Below are positions 44,390-53,933 of a stretch of 64,000 bases of DNA, piece after piece. This DNA is from Streptomyces sp. CB01373 (lineage in GTDB: Bacteria; Actinomycetota; Actinomycetes; Streptomycetales; Streptomycetaceae): positions 70,965 to 134,964 of the forward strand of contig NZ_NNBK01000005.1 in assembly GCF_002803075.1 (NCBI RefSeq). The letters are read 5' to 3'. Numbering within the stretch: the stretch's first letter is position 1; every line of letters starts with the position of its first letter. Under the pieces are notes generated by a model that saw only the letters and a program-made list of their open reading frames with translations, was not told the DNA's origin and ran no database searches. The position numbers and the translations under genes were made by a program.

Positions 44390-45118
44390 TCAGAGGAGGC
44401 CCAGGTCGCCGAGTTCCTTGTGCAGGTCTGCGCGTGGGCTGTCGGCCTGTACCGGGAGGTCGCCGCGGGTCGTCGTCCCGGTTCCGTCGTCGGGGCGGCG
44501 CGCGGGCCGTGGGCGGCGGTCCCGGAAGAGCCAGGCGCCGACCAGGCCGCCGATCAGGCCGCCGAGGTGTCCGAGCCAGCTCACTCCCGGTGTCCCGGGC
44601 ACGGCGACGGTGAGCATGTAGGCGAAGGAGGCCGCCATGACGATGCCGATCAGCGTGTCGATCAGATGCCGGTCGAAGAGGCCGCGGACCACGACGTAGC
44701 CGAAGTAGCCGAAGATCAGGCCGCTGGCTCCCACGGTCTCCACGCCGCCCCGTTCGAAGAACCAGACGGTGAGTCCGCTGGTCACCGCGACGAGCAGGCT
44801 CAGTCCGAGGAAGCGGGCCACGCCCCGGTAGGCGGCGAGGAAGCCGAAGATGAACAGCGGGCCGGAGTTGCTTTCGATGTGCGCCCAACTCCAGTGCAGG
44901 AAAGGCGCGGTGAGGATGTCGGGCAGGGTGCCGAAGTCGCCGGACGACACCCCGAACTGCCGGGAGAGGGCGTAACCGCCGGTGTAGTTGGCCAGTTGCA
45001 CCAGCCAGATCGCCACGAGGAACGCGAACATCGTGAAGAACGCCTTCCGCGCCTCCGCGATCATCTGCTCCGCACCGACCGGCCCGCTGCCGGTCCGGCC
45101 CTGATCCGGACTGCCCAT
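44390..45118 (-). CDS. Rhomboid family intramembrane serine protease
   Basis: 242 residues, six hydrophobic helices. Catalytic Ser S132 in TVGASGLIFG (GxSG), catalytic His H184 in WLGHLGG, and HxxxN-type motif H80...N84 (WAHIESNSGPL). Cleaves transmembrane substrates; target unknown. C-terminal cytoplasmic tail rich in Arg/Asp (residues ~197-242). Start ATG 45118 with GGGAGGGAG upstream; longer frame to 45403 is not coding. Confidence 0.92.
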   Translation of the reverse strand: MGSPDQGRTGSGPVGAEQMIAEARKAFFTMFAFLVAIWLVQLANYTGGYALSRQFGVSSGDFGTLPDILTAPFLHWSWAHIESNSGPLFIFGFLAAYRGVARFLGLSLLVAVTSGLTVWFFERGGVETVGASGLIFGYFGYVVVRGLFDRHLIDTLIGIVMAASFAYMLTVAVPGTPGVSWLGHLGGLIGGLVGAWLFRDRRPRPARRPDDGTGTTTRGDLPVQADSPRADLHKELGDLGLL

Positions 45119-45272
45119 GGCACGCTCCCTCCCCCTGCGGATCCGTCTCCGCGCCACCACGGACTTCCAGTATTCCCGGCGCCGGGCGTGCGGAGGGAGG
45201 GGGAGGGAGGAGGAGAACGGGTACGCGCCATGAGGCCCACAGCGGGCGGTCGGCGTCCGAGGCGAAGGGCGG

Positions 45273-46541
45273 TCAGCGCAGCGGGTCGAACGGGGCGAGC
45301 TGTGCGGGGAGTTCGCCGGTGACGATCGTTTCGGCGAGGAGGCGTCCGGTGGCCGGGCCGAGGGTGATGCCCCACATGCCGTGGCCGCCCGCGGCGAAGA
45401 CACGCGGGGAGCGGGTGGCGCCGATCAGGGGCAGGCCGTCGGTGGTGCACGGGCGGGAGCCGACCCACTCGTCCTGGCGGGCGTCCAGGTCGGCGCCGCG
45501 CAGCAGCGGGCGGGCGGCCTCGGCGATGGCGTGGACGCGGCGGGCGTCCAGGGGCGCCTCCGGCTTGCGGAACTCCATCATCCCGGCGACGCGCAGCCGG
45601 TCGCCGAGCGGCGTGCAGGCGACGCGCTGGGCGGGGAAGTAGACGGGCCCGGACGGCACGTGCTCGACCGGGACGCTGAAGCTGTATCCGCGGCCGGCCT
45701 GCACGAGGGAGCGCACGCCGAACTCCCGGGCGAGGCGGCCGAGCCAGGCGCCCGTGGCCAGGACCACCGCGTCGAAGCGCTCACCGTCCCCGCCGCCGAC
45801 GACCGTGACTCCGGCCGCCGTGTCCCGCACGTCGGTGACCTCCGTGCCCTCGTGAATCACCCCGCCGCGGGCACGGACCGCGTCGGCCAGGGCGTGCACG
45901 TAGTGGCCCGGGTCGATGTAGCGCTGGCCGTGCAGCCGGATGGCCGCGCCGATCTCGTCCGACAGGGACGGCTCGACCCCCCGGGCCTCGTTCCCGTCGA
46001 GGACGTCGAACTCCATGGTCTGGCCCGCGGAGTGGATCTGTTCGAGCTCCTCCAGCAGGACCTCGCGCTCGGTGGCCGAGCGGTAGGCGGCGATGAAGGA
46101 CTTGGCCTCCAGCGTCCGCGCCTCGACACCGCCCTCGGCCAGCGTGTCGAAGCTCGACAGCGCCAGGCTGTTGATGGGGACGAGCGCGCGCATCGACCGC
46201 AGCCACTGGGCGGCGGTGCTGTTGCGGGCGAACCCGGCCAGGAACCTGAGCAGTTTCGGGTCGGCGCTCGGCGGGACGTAGACCGGCGAGGACGGGCTGA
46301 GTACCGCGCGCACCCCGTAGGTGAGGACCGCGGGCTCGGGCAGCGGGGTCGCGAGGCCGGGGGTGAGCCATCCGGCGTTGCCCCAGGACGACCCGGCGGC
46401 CACCCCCTCGCGGTCGTACACGGTGACGTCGACACCCCGCTCCTGGAGGAACCAGGCGGTGGACAGTCCGACCATGCCCGCGCCGACGACGGCGACACGG
46501 CGGGGGGCGGAGGGTGCGGGCGAGGGAGGGCGGGCGGCCAT
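45273..46541 (-). CDS. FAD-dependent amino-acid oxidoreductase (DadA-like)
   Basis: 422 residues. N-terminal FAD motif VAVVGAGMVGLSTAWFLQER (GxGxxG), GSSWGNAGWLTPG, and a C-terminal GSRPCTTDGLPLIG ... GHGMWGITLGPATGRLLAE typical of DAO-family D-amino-acid dehydrogenase/glycine oxidase. Likely deaminates D-amino acids or a related amine. Starts ATG 46541 with GAGG upstream. Divergent from a PucR-type regulator gene, 203 bp away, which probably controls it. Confidence 0.88.
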   Translation of the reverse strand: MAARPPSPAPSAPRRVAVVGAGMVGLSTAWFLQERGVDVTVYDREGVAAGSSWGNAGWLTPGLATPLPEPAVLTYGVRAVLSPSSPVYVPPSADPKLLRFLAGFARNSTAAQWLRSMRALVPINSLALSSFDTLAEGGVEARTLEAKSFIAAYRSATEREVLLEELEQIHSAGQTMEFDVLDGNEARGVEPSLSDEIGAAIRLHGQRYIDPGHYVHALADAVRARGGVIHEGTEVTDVRDTAAGVTVVGGGDGERFDAVVLATGAWLGRLAREFGVRSLVQAGRGYSFSVPVEHVPSGPVYFPAQRVACTPLGDRLRVAGMMEFRKPEAPLDARRVHAIAEAARPLLRGADLDARQDEWVGSRPCTTDGLPLIGATRSPRVFAAGGHGMWGITLGPATGRLLAETIVTGELPAQLAPFDPLR

Positions 46542-46744
46542 GCGGGACCTCTTCGTGCGGGGCGGTTCATACGGGACCTGTCCGGGCCGGTGACGCCTCC
46601 GGACGCCTCCGATGGTGGTGCCGGACGCCTCCGTTGTCTTTGTGGCGGGCGGACAATGAGGGCGGTGCCGATGATGCGATGGGCACGATGCGCGTGGGAC
46701 ACAATGGGGCTCATGAGCAGCAGTCCCGGACGCCGCGCTGCGGG

Positions 46745-48394
46745 GTGTCGGCCGTGATCACCGTGACCGACCTCGTGGACTCCCTGGGGTCCGGGCTTCT
46801 GCGTACGGTCGTCCCCGCCGGGAACGCCGAGGTGCACGACGTCGCCCTGGCCGAACCCGGTGACACCGCGGGCCGGCCGGGCGAACTCGTCCTCGGGGTG
46901 GGCGTGACGGACCGGGCCGGAGCCCTCGCCCTGCTGGAACGGACCGCCGGGGCAGGGGCCGCGGGCCTGGTCCTCAAGCGGCCCGCCGCGCGCGACCCGC
47001 AGGTGACCCGCGCGGCCCGCAGGCCGACGGGCGGCCCCGCACTGGTCGAACTGCAGCCGCACACCTCGTGGGCGCACGTCGTCTGGCTGCTGCGCGGTGT
47101 CATCGACCGGGCCTCCGCGCCCGCCACAGGCGCCCTCGGCACCCCCGGCCCGCACAGCGATCTGTTCGCCCTGGCCGACGCGGCCGCCGAGATCATCGAC
47201 GCGCCCGTGACGGTGGAGGACACGCAGTCCCGCGTCCTCGCCTACTCCGCGCGGCAGGACACCACCGACCCGGCACGGGTCTCCACCATCGTGGGGCGGC
47301 GCGTCCCCGCGAAGACGCTGACGCATTTCCGGGCCAGTGGCGTCTTCCGCAGGCTGGCACGCTCCGGCGACCCCATCTGGACCCCCGCGGGTCCCGACGG
47401 CATCCTGCCCAGGCTGGTCATACCCGTGCGGGCGGGCGGCGAGTGGCTCGGGTCGATCTGGGCCGTGGTCAGGTCGCCGGTCCCGCCGGAACGCGTCCGT
47501 GAGCTCGGCGAGGTGGCCTCGGTCCTGGCCCTGCATCTGCTGCGGCTGCGCGCCGAGGCCGGCATCGCGCGGCGGGTGTCGGCCGGGCAGTTGCGGGCCG
47601 CCCTGCGCGAAGGCGCCCTCCCGGACCGGGCGCCGGGAGCGGCCGCCGCGCTGCCGGCCGGTCCCTGGCGGGTGGTGGCCTTCGGGTCGTCGTCCGGCGG
47701 GACCGAGGATGTACGCGGGCTGCTCGACCTGTGGGAGTCGGTCGCCCACCGGTTCGGCTGGCACCAGCCGCTGCTCGCCGACCTCGACGGGCTGCTGTTC
47801 GGCGTGGTCACCGAGCCGGGACGGAGCGGGCGGCGAGGTGCTCCCGGCGTCCGGGCCGACGCCGGCACCGTCGGCTGGCTCCGGCACGTGCTCACCGAGA
47901 CACGCGCGCACGACCCCGGTCTGTACGCCGTGGCGGGCTGCCCCGCCCGCTCCCCCGAGGAGTTGCCGCGTTCCACGGCGGAAGCGGCCGAACTCCACCG
48001 GCTGACCGGCGCCGGCCGGCTCCGCCTCGCCCACGGGACGGGGCTCGTGCTGATGGAGGACGCCTGGGACGCCGTCGTCGTGGAACGCGCCAAGGCCGCC
48101 GTCGGGCCCGGCACATGGCGACTCGGCGGGCCGCTCGCCGCCCTGCGCGCGCACGACGAGGATCACGGCACGCCGTACCTCACCACCCTCGCGGCCTGGC
48201 TCGACCACTTCGGCGACCCGCAGAGCGCCGCACGGCACCTGCGGGTCCATCCGAACACGCTGCGCTACCGGCTGCGCAAGCTCGAGGAGGCGGTCCCGCT
48301 CGACCTCTCCTCGCCCCGCCTGCGGCTGGCGCTGCGGCTCCAGCTCACGGCGATGGGCGAGACCCCAGCGCACGGTGAGCCGCCGCGTCCCTGA
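46745..48394 (+). CDS. PucR-family transcriptional regulator
   Basis: 549 residues. N-terminal purine catabolism regulator-like domain (VTDLVDSLGSGLLRTVV ... LVLGVGVTDRAGALALLER), a GAF/GGDEF-like middle (DLFALADAAAEIIDAPVTVE ... IPVRAGGEWLGSIWA), and a C-terminal PucR HTH (TLAAWLDHFGDPQSAARHLR then VHPNTLRYRLRKLEE). Such regulators sense amino-acid or purine metabolites. Start GTG 46745 (VSAVITVTDLVDSLG); the frame is open further up. ACAATG boxes at 46653 and 46701 are possible -10 sites. Divergent partner of the DadA-like gene. Confidence 0.88.
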   Translation: MSAVITVTDLVDSLGSGLLRTVVPAGNAEVHDVALAEPGDTAGRPGELVLGVGVTDRAGALALLERTAGAGAAGLVLKRPAARDPQVTRAARRPTGGPALVELQPHTSWAHVVWLLRGVIDRASAPATGALGTPGPHSDLFALADAAAEIIDAPVTVEDTQSRVLAYSARQDTTDPARVSTIVGRRVPAKTLTHFRASGVFRRLARSGDPIWTPAGPDGILPRLVIPVRAGGEWLGSIWAVVRSPVPPERVRELGEVASVLALHLLRLRAEAGIARRVSAGQLRAALREGALPDRAPGAAAALPAGPWRVVAFGSSSGGTEDVRGLLDLWESVAHRFGWHQPLLADLDGLLFGVVTEPGRSGRRGAPGVRADAGTVGWLRHVLTETRAHDPGLYAVAGCPARSPEELPRSTAEAAELHRLTGAGRLRLAHGTGLVLMEDAWDAVVVERAKAAVGPGTWRLGGPLAALRAHDEDHGTPYLTTLAAWLDHFGDPQSAARHLRVHPNTLRYRLRKLEEAVPLDLSSPRLRLALRLQLTAMGETPAHGEPPRP

Positions 48395-48469
48395 CCGCCA
48401 CCGGTCCGTGACCGCCGGGGCTCCGCCTCCCTCCGGGCCTCGGCCTCCCGCTGTCCCGGTCCCGCCCGC

Positions 48470-50590
48470 TCAGCCTCTCGCCGCTCCCTGCCCGGACGGC
48501 ACCCGGCGCGGTGCCGGGCTGTCCAGGCGGACCACCACGGTTCGGTGAAAGCGGTGCACTGCGTCGTCGACGCTCCGGATGAAACCGGACTGGGCGGTGC
48601 CGCGCGTACTGCCCATGCTCTTGAACAAGGACAGGCGGAAACCGGTGATCCGGGTGTCGCCGTCCTTCGGCAGCATGTCCGCGGGCTCCGGGCGGAGCCG
48701 TTCCAGCGTGCTCCGCGGGCCGCCGGTCTCCCCGTCGACGAGGGTTTCGACATGGAGGTCCGCCGGTGCCTCGGCCAGGCGCCGCAGGAGCCGCTTCGCC
48801 CAGGACAGGGGGTGGCCCTGCTCGGGCGCCGGTATGTCGATGGAGGTGCGCAGCCTTCCGGTACGGAGGTCCGCGCTGATGGCCAGGACGCCGGGTGTTC
48901 CCTCGATCCGCAGTTCCGCCTGGAGTCTTCCGTCGACGCAGAGCCGGTCGGCGAGTCCGCTGCGGCGCGCTCCCGGATCCGCTCCCCGCTTGGAGCGCTG
49001 GACGGGCAGTGCCTTCTGCCCCAGTTCGCCGCCCAGCGCGAGACACACCTGGCGGATGAGCCGTTCCCAGTTCTCGACGACCTCCAGTGCCCGTGGGTCT
49101 CCCTGGCACAGGGTCTCGTCGTCGATCCCGTTGCGTACGGGCACCCAGGCCGGGCCCATGTTCTGGAAACCGTGGCAGCCGGAGTTCTCGTGCTGGAGGT
49201 AGTGCAGCAGCTCCTGGAGGAGCCAGGCGTGCGCCGCGTTGCCGACGCCCTCGTGGCGGATCAACATCTGTGCCTGGTGGGCGACTTCCGCCCACGACAG
49301 GTGCCGCAGGGCCACCTTGTGCTTGCGGCGTTTGTCGATCCTGACGTCGACGAGCGGGCTGCCCTCCAGCTCGACGTCGTTCGACAGCGTGATGACGGCC
49401 TCGTAGCCGCGGCGCGCGGCGATGTCCATGTACGCCTGGACCTGGTCGGCCTTGAGCGCGTTGCCGTTGGTCTTCGTCTCGACCAGCGCCGTCCACAGTT
49501 TGCCGGCCCGCTCGACGCGGATCACCCCGTCGGGGCGCCGCGGGGAGTCGCCGTGCGGCAGGGTGACCTCGGTGAAGGTCTCCATACGGCCGGCGGGCGC
49601 CCCGAAGGCCGCGGTGAGCCTCCTGCCGAACTCCGGCACCTGCGCCATCACCGAGAGCAGCACGGAGGTCGCGCGTGTCTCACGGTCCCGGTCGCTCTTG
49701 AGAGCCGACACCGGGAAGAGCCGGGCCGCCCTCCAGGACTCGTTCTCCGCCAGGGTCTTTCTGGCCGCCCTGGGCAGGGTGACCTTCTTCTTCGCGGTAC
49801 GAGGCCGTGCGGTCGGCCTGCCCGGCCGGGCGGTGGTGTCCTCGGGACGGCGGGGAGCCGGGACGGTCTCCACGGTCTCCCGCGGACCGGGCTCGCCGGC
49901 AGGGGCCGTGGCCGGAACCGGGGCCGGGGTCGCCGTCACGACCGCCCGGCCCTCGGACGCGGCGTCGCTCTGCGCTTCCACCGCGCCCGCGTCGCCCCGC
50001 GCTTCCACCGCCTCGGCGCCGCCCCGAGCCTCCGCAGCCTCCGCCGCCTCAGCGTCGTCCTCGATGTCGACGCCGAAGTCCGTTGCCAGACCGGCGAGTC
50101 CGGTGTCGTAGCCCTGGCCCACGGCGCGGAACTTCCACTGCTCCCCGCGCCGGTAGAGCTCGCCGAAGATGATCGCGCTCATCGAGTCGGCGCCCTGCAC
50201 GGCGAAGCGGAGGAGTTCCTCACCGGCCCCGTCCGCCAACGACAGCCGTACGTCGTCCAGTTCGCCGAAGCACGCTCCGTCGTACCGGCTGGCGGCCACC
50301 ACCACACGGTCGACGTCGGAGGGGACGGCGGTCAGGTCGAAGCTGATCCGGTCCTCGTTCCCGTCCGCCGTGGGCGTCTTGCCCAGCAACTGCACACTGC
50401 CGTCGGCCGCGACCGGATGGTTGTAGAAGTAGAAGTCGGCGTCGCTGCGTACCTTGCCGTTCGCGTCCAGCAGGAGGACGGACACGTCCGCGTCGCCCTC
50501 GCCGGTCGGACTCCCCCAGCCCAGACCGACGATCACTGAACCGACGTTCTCACTCAGGGCCGCCAGCGTCACATTCGAGCCCTTGCTCAT
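48470..50590 (-). CDS. TerD domain fused to PD-(D/E)xK nuclease-like domain
   Basis: 706 residues. TerD stress domain 1-175 (MSKGSNVTLAALSENVGSVI, VSVLLLDANGKVRSDADF, DRISFDLTAVPSDVDRVVV, IFGELYRRGEQWKFRAVGQG), an Ala/Glu then Pro/Arg linker (176-290), and a C-terminal region starting SWRAARLFPVSALKSDRDRE that contains RPDGVIRV (D354) and ALVETKTNGN (E371, K373): a D...ExK nuclease-like core. The C-terminal ~270 residues hold another conserved domain (LRHLSWAEVAHQAQMLIRHE ...). TerD proteins bind calcium and serve tellurite/phage stress systems; fusion to nuclease-like domains was described for ter systems in general. Starts ATG 50590. Not in a terABCD cluster here. Confidence 0.85.
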   Translation of the reverse strand: MSKGSNVTLAALSENVGSVIVGLGWGSPTGEGDADVSVLLLDANGKVRSDADFYFYNHPVAADGSVQLLGKTPTADGNEDRISFDLTAVPSDVDRVVVAASRYDGACFGELDDVRLSLADGAGEELLRFAVQGADSMSAIIFGELYRRGEQWKFRAVGQGYDTGLAGLATDFGVDIEDDAEAAEAAEARGGAEAVEARGDAGAVEAQSDAASEGRAVVTATPAPVPATAPAGEPGPRETVETVPAPRRPEDTTARPGRPTARPRTAKKKVTLPRAARKTLAENESWRAARLFPVSALKSDRDRETRATSVLLSVMAQVPEFGRRLTAAFGAPAGRMETFTEVTLPHGDSPRRPDGVIRVERAGKLWTALVETKTNGNALKADQVQAYMDIAARRGYEAVITLSNDVELEGSPLVDVRIDKRRKHKVALRHLSWAEVAHQAQMLIRHEGVGNAAHAWLLQELLHYLQHENSGCHGFQNMGPAWVPVRNGIDDETLCQGDPRALEVVENWERLIRQVCLALGGELGQKALPVQRSKRGADPGARRSGLADRLCVDGRLQAELRIEGTPGVLAISADLRTGRLRTSIDIPAPEQGHPLSWAKRLLRRLAEAPADLHVETLVDGETGGPRSTLERLRPEPADMLPKDGDTRITGFRLSLFKSMGSTRGTAQSGFIRSVDDAVHRFHRTVVVRLDSPAPRRVPSGQGAARG

Positions 50591-50810
50591 TTCATGCACA
50601 ATGCCCCCAAAAACGACGCAACCCGGGAACGAGGAGACCCTCGCCCCAGGCGCATGACACGCGACACGGTGTGACGTGTCGCACATGGCTCACTGTAGTC
50701 CCCGCGGTGCGATGCGTAAGCGACTGGTCCGGATCTTCACGGAAGGCCCGGTTCGTGACCTGGGGGCGGGGAACTCGTGGAGGGCTGGCCGACAACCGCG
50801 GAGGAAGCCG

Positions 50811-51680
50811 ATGTGCCGTCTGTTCGGACTCAGCAGCGCGCCGCGGCGTACTCGCGCCACCTTCTGGCTGCTGGACGCCCCCGACAGTCTCAGCCGGCAG
50901 AGTCACCGCGATCCGGACGGCACCGGGCTCGGTTACTTCGCGGCGGACGGCACCCCGCGGGTCGACAAGGCGCCGATCGCCGCCTACCGGGACCGCGGGT
51001 TCGCCGAGGAGGCACGGCAGGTGGAGTCCACCACCTTCCTCGCCCATGTGCGGTTCGCCTCGACCGGCAGCCTGGAAGCGCGCAACACCCACCCCTTCGA
51101 GCAGGAAGGGCGGCTGTTCGCGCACAACGGGGTGGTCGAGGGCCTCGACGCGCTCGACGACCACCTGGGCGAGGACCGGTCACTGGTCAGGGGCGACACC
51201 GACTCGGAGCGGTTCTTCGCCCTCGTCACCCGCGAGACCCGCGAACACGGCGGCGACGTCACCGCCGGCATCACGCGTGCCGCGCGCTGGATCGCCGGGC
51301 ATCTGCCCGTCTACGCCCTCAACCTGGTCCTCGTCACCCCGGACCAACTGTGGGCGCTGCGCTACCCCGACACCCACGAGCTGTACGTCCTCCAGCGCGC
51401 GGCGGGCGGCCGGCACGGCACCCGGCACCTCGACCACAGCGGCAGCAACGGGCGGATGCGCGTGCACTCCGAGGCTCTGGCCGCACACCCGGCCGTCGTG
51501 GTGGCCAGCGAGCGCATGGACGACAACCCGGACTGGCGGCTGCTGGAGGCGGGCGAACTGCTCCATGTCGACTCCGGCCTGCACACCACCGGCCGGCTCG
51601 CCCTGCCCGAGCCGCCGGCCCACCCCCTCACCCTCGACGACCTGCGCCCCGACGCGGCCGCCTCGCAGAAGGCCGCGTAG
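50811..51680 (+). CDS. Class II glutamine amidotransferase (YafJ-like)
   Basis: 289 residues with N-terminal nucleophile C2 (MCRLFGLSS), and GATase motifs THFLAHVRFAST-type FLAHVRFASTGS, NTHPFEQEGRLFAHNG and GDTDSERFFALV. Hydrolyses glutamine to ammonia or acts on a gamma-glutamyl amide. No synthase domain, so the acceptor is unknown (EgtC and YafJ are similar). Start ATG 50811 with GGAGG seven bases upstream. Convergent with ku, 24 bp apart. Confidence 0.9.
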   Translation: MCRLFGLSSAPRRTRATFWLLDAPDSLSRQSHRDPDGTGLGYFAADGTPRVDKAPIAAYRDRGFAEEARQVESTTFLAHVRFASTGSLEARNTHPFEQEGRLFAHNGVVEGLDALDDHLGEDRSLVRGDTDSERFFALVTRETREHGGDVTAGITRAARWIAGHLPVYALNLVLVTPDQLWALRYPDTHELYVLQRAAGGRHGTRHLDHSGSNGRMRVHSEALAAHPAVVVASERMDDNPDWRLLEAGELLHVDSGLHTTGRLALPEPPAHPLTLDDLRPDAAASQKAA

Positions 51681-51704
51681 GTCCAGTCGTGCGAGGGGCG
51701 GTTC

Positions 51705-52760
51705 TCACGCCGTGCGTTTGCGGGAGGCCGTCTTCTTGGCCGGGGTCTTCTTCGTCGTGTTCTTGGGGGTCGATGCGGTCTTCTTCGCGGTCCGCGACGA
51801 CTGCGCCGACTTGGAGGTGGACTTCTTCGCGGCGGCCGTCTTCTTGGCCGCGGTCTTCTTGGCCGCGGGAGCCGACTTCCCGGTGGTGGTCTTCTTGGCC
51901 GCGCCGCCCGCTCGCTTGCCGCGCGGGAGGTGCCTGACCTCGGCCTCCTCCGCCGGTTCCCCGGTCTCCTCCCCCACTTCCTCACCCCTGGACTGCCTGG
52001 CCGCCCGCACACTGTTCTCCAGGGCGGCCATCAGGTCGAGGACCTTGCCGCCAGGGGCGGGTTCGGGAGCCTCGGGGGGCGCCTCGCCGGCGGCCTTCGC
52101 GGCGATGACCTCCTCCAGCGCCTCGCGGTACTCGTCGTGGAGATCCTGGAGGTCGACCTCGCCCAGGGTGTCCATGAGGGCGTCGGCGAGGTCCAGCTCC
52201 TTGTCCCGGACGGTGACGTCGACTTCCGGGGCCACGCCCTGCGGGGCGCGGATCTCGTCGGGCCAGAGCAGGCCGTGCATGGCGATGACGTCGTCCACCA
52301 CACGGAGCATGCCCAGGCGCTCGCGGCCGCGCAGGGCGAACTTCGCGATCGCCACCTTCCGGCTGCGCTTGAGGGCCTCGCGCAGCAGGGTGTACGGCTT
52401 GGCGGCGGGAGCGCCGCTCGCCGCCAGGTAGTACGCGTTCTCCATCTGGAGCGGGTCGATCCGGTCGGCCGGGACGAAGGCCACGATGTCGATCGTCTTC
52501 GCGGTGGGCAGCGGCAGGTGGGCCAGGTCCTCGTCGGTGATCGGGACGATGGAGCCGTCCGCGTCCTCGTAGGCCTTGCCGATCTCCGCCTGGGTGACCT
52601 CGCGCTCCTCCAGTTCGCACACCTTGCGGTAGCGGATGCGGCCGCCGTCCTCGGTGTGGATCTGGCGGAAGGAGATGGCGTGGCTCTCGGTCGCGTTCAC
52701 GAGCTTGATCGGGATGCTGACCAGGCCGAACGAGATGGCGCCGTTCCAAATGGATCGCAC
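51705..52760 (-). CDS. ku: Ku protein for non-homologous end joining
   Basis: 351 residues: Ku core 1-260 (SIWNGAISFGLVSIPIKLVN, HTEDGGRIRYRKVCELEERE), then a Lys/Ala-rich tail with repeats of the KKTAAKKT type (~280-351), like histone H1, that binds DNA nonspecifically. Forms a homodimer ring on DNA ends and recruits LigD. Start GTG 52760 (VRSIWNGAIS) with AAGGTG upstream; the long open frame to 53699 is a shadow. Divergent from the LigD polymerase gene, 111 bp away. Confidence 0.95.
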   Translation of the reverse strand: MRSIWNGAISFGLVSIPIKLVNATESHAISFRQIHTEDGGRIRYRKVCELEEREVTQAEIGKAYEDADGSIVPITDEDLAHLPLPTAKTIDIVAFVPADRIDPLQMENAYYLAASGAPAAKPYTLLREALKRSRKVAIAKFALRGRERLGMLRVVDDVIAMHGLLWPDEIRAPQGVAPEVDVTVRDKELDLADALMDTLGEVDLQDLHDEYREALEEVIAAKAAGEAPPEAPEPAPGGKVLDLMAALENSVRAARQSRGEEVGEETGEPAEEAEVRHLPRGKRAGGAAKKTTTGKSAPAAKKTAAKKTAAAKKSTSKSAQSSRTAKKTASTPKNTTKKTPAKKTASRKRTA

Positions 52761-52871
52761 GGGGAGCACCTTCCGGATCGGATCAGGACGATCTGCTTGG
52801 TCTGATTGCGCTGACTGCCCAGGCTGCTCCTTTTGTCCTGTTTCAAGTAGTTTCCATGGTTTTCTTATCGT

Positions 52872-53753
52872 ATGGCGCCGATCACGGAGGTGGAGGGGCG
52901 ACGGCTCGCGCTCAGCAACCTGGACAAGGTGCTGTATCCCGCGAGCGGGTTCACCAAGGGCGAGGTGCTGCACTACTACGCGACGACCGCCGAGGCACTG
53001 CTGCCCCATCTGCGCGACCGGCCGGTGTCCTTCCTGCGCTACCCGGACGGGCCGGACGGGCAGGTGTTCTTCGCCAAGAACGTGCCGCCGGGTACGCCCG
53101 AGTGGGTGACGACGGCCGAGGTGCCGAAATCGGCGGGGGCGGCGCGGATGGTGCTGGTGCAGGATCTGGCGAGCCTCATGTGGGCGGCCAACCTGGTGAC
53201 CGAGTTCCACACCCCGCAGTGGGTGGTCGAGGCGCCCGCGGAGGCCGACCGGCTGGTGTTCGACCTGGATCCGGGGGCGCCGGCGAGCGTGGTGGACTGC
53301 TGCCGGGTGGCGTTGTGGCTGCGGGAGCGGCTGGCCGGGGACGGGATCGAGGCGTACGCGAAGACGTCCGGATCGAAGGGGCTGCATCTGCTGGCCGCGG
53401 TGAGGGGGGCTTCCAGCGCGCGGTCGTCCGACTATGCGAAGGGGCTCGCCGTGGAGGCGGAGCGCGCGATGCCCGAGCTGGTGCTGCACCGGATGACGCG
53501 GAGTCTGCGGCCGGGGAAGGTGTTCGTCGACTGGAGTCAGAACGCGGCGCGCAAGACCACGGCGGCGCCCTACACGCTGCGGGCGCGCCAGGAGCCGACG
53601 GTCTCCGCGCCGGTCACGTGGGACGAGGTGGCGGGGTGCCGGACGCCGGGGCGGCTGGAGTTCCGGGCACGGGACATCGCGCCCCGGCTGCGGGATCACG
53701 GCGACCTGCTGGCGCCCCTGCTGGACCCGGGACGCGCGGCCGCGCTGCCGTGA
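52872..53753 (+). CDS. LigD-type NHEJ polymerase/primase
   Basis: 293 residues, polymerase domain only (no ligase or 3'-phosphoesterase domain). Metal ligands D131 and D133 in FDLDPG and D220 in VFVDWSQN; SGSKGLH (166-172) is the archaeo-eukaryotic primase motif II. Fills gaps at Ku-bound ends, so it works with the divergent ku gene. Start ATG 52872. The ligase may be elsewhere or another LigD exists. Confidence 0.93.
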   Translation: MAPITEVEGRRLALSNLDKVLYPASGFTKGEVLHYYATTAEALLPHLRDRPVSFLRYPDGPDGQVFFAKNVPPGTPEWVTTAEVPKSAGAARMVLVQDLASLMWAANLVTEFHTPQWVVEAPAEADRLVFDLDPGAPASVVDCCRVALWLRERLAGDGIEAYAKTSGSKGLHLLAAVRGASSARSSDYAKGLAVEAERAMPELVLHRMTRSLRPGKVFVDWSQNAARKTTAAPYTLRARQEPTVSAPVTWDEVAGCRTPGRLEFRARDIAPRLRDHGDLLAPLLDPGRAAALP

Positions 53754-53933
53754 GCGGGAACCGGCCGCCCGGTCACGCCATCTCAGGGAAACCCGGCCGC
53801 CCGGTCACATCCGCTCGGCCGGAACACGGTCATCCGGTCACACCCACTCGGGGCGAACCGGGGCGGCCGTCCGGTCAGCCTCCCGAGCCCGACCGTCCCC
53901 CGGCACAGCCGCCCCCTCGGCCCGGCCGCCCTC
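53754..53933. repeat. Imperfect GC-rich repeats between the LigD polymerase and NERD genes
   Basis: Repeats of CCGGCCGCCCGGTCAC-type words about 40-45 bp apart (for example at 53762, 53789 and 53870), separated by GGAAACC/GGAACAC-type variants. It may form the terminators of the two convergent genes. Not coding. Confidence 0.6.

Noticed and set aside
51705..53699. Ku as a 664-residue protein
   Set aside because: The upstream half is antisense to the LigD polymerase gene; homology starts at GTG 52760.
53754..53933. CRISPR-like repeats
   Set aside because: Units are imperfect, GC-rich and lack regular unique spacers; no cas genes in the window.
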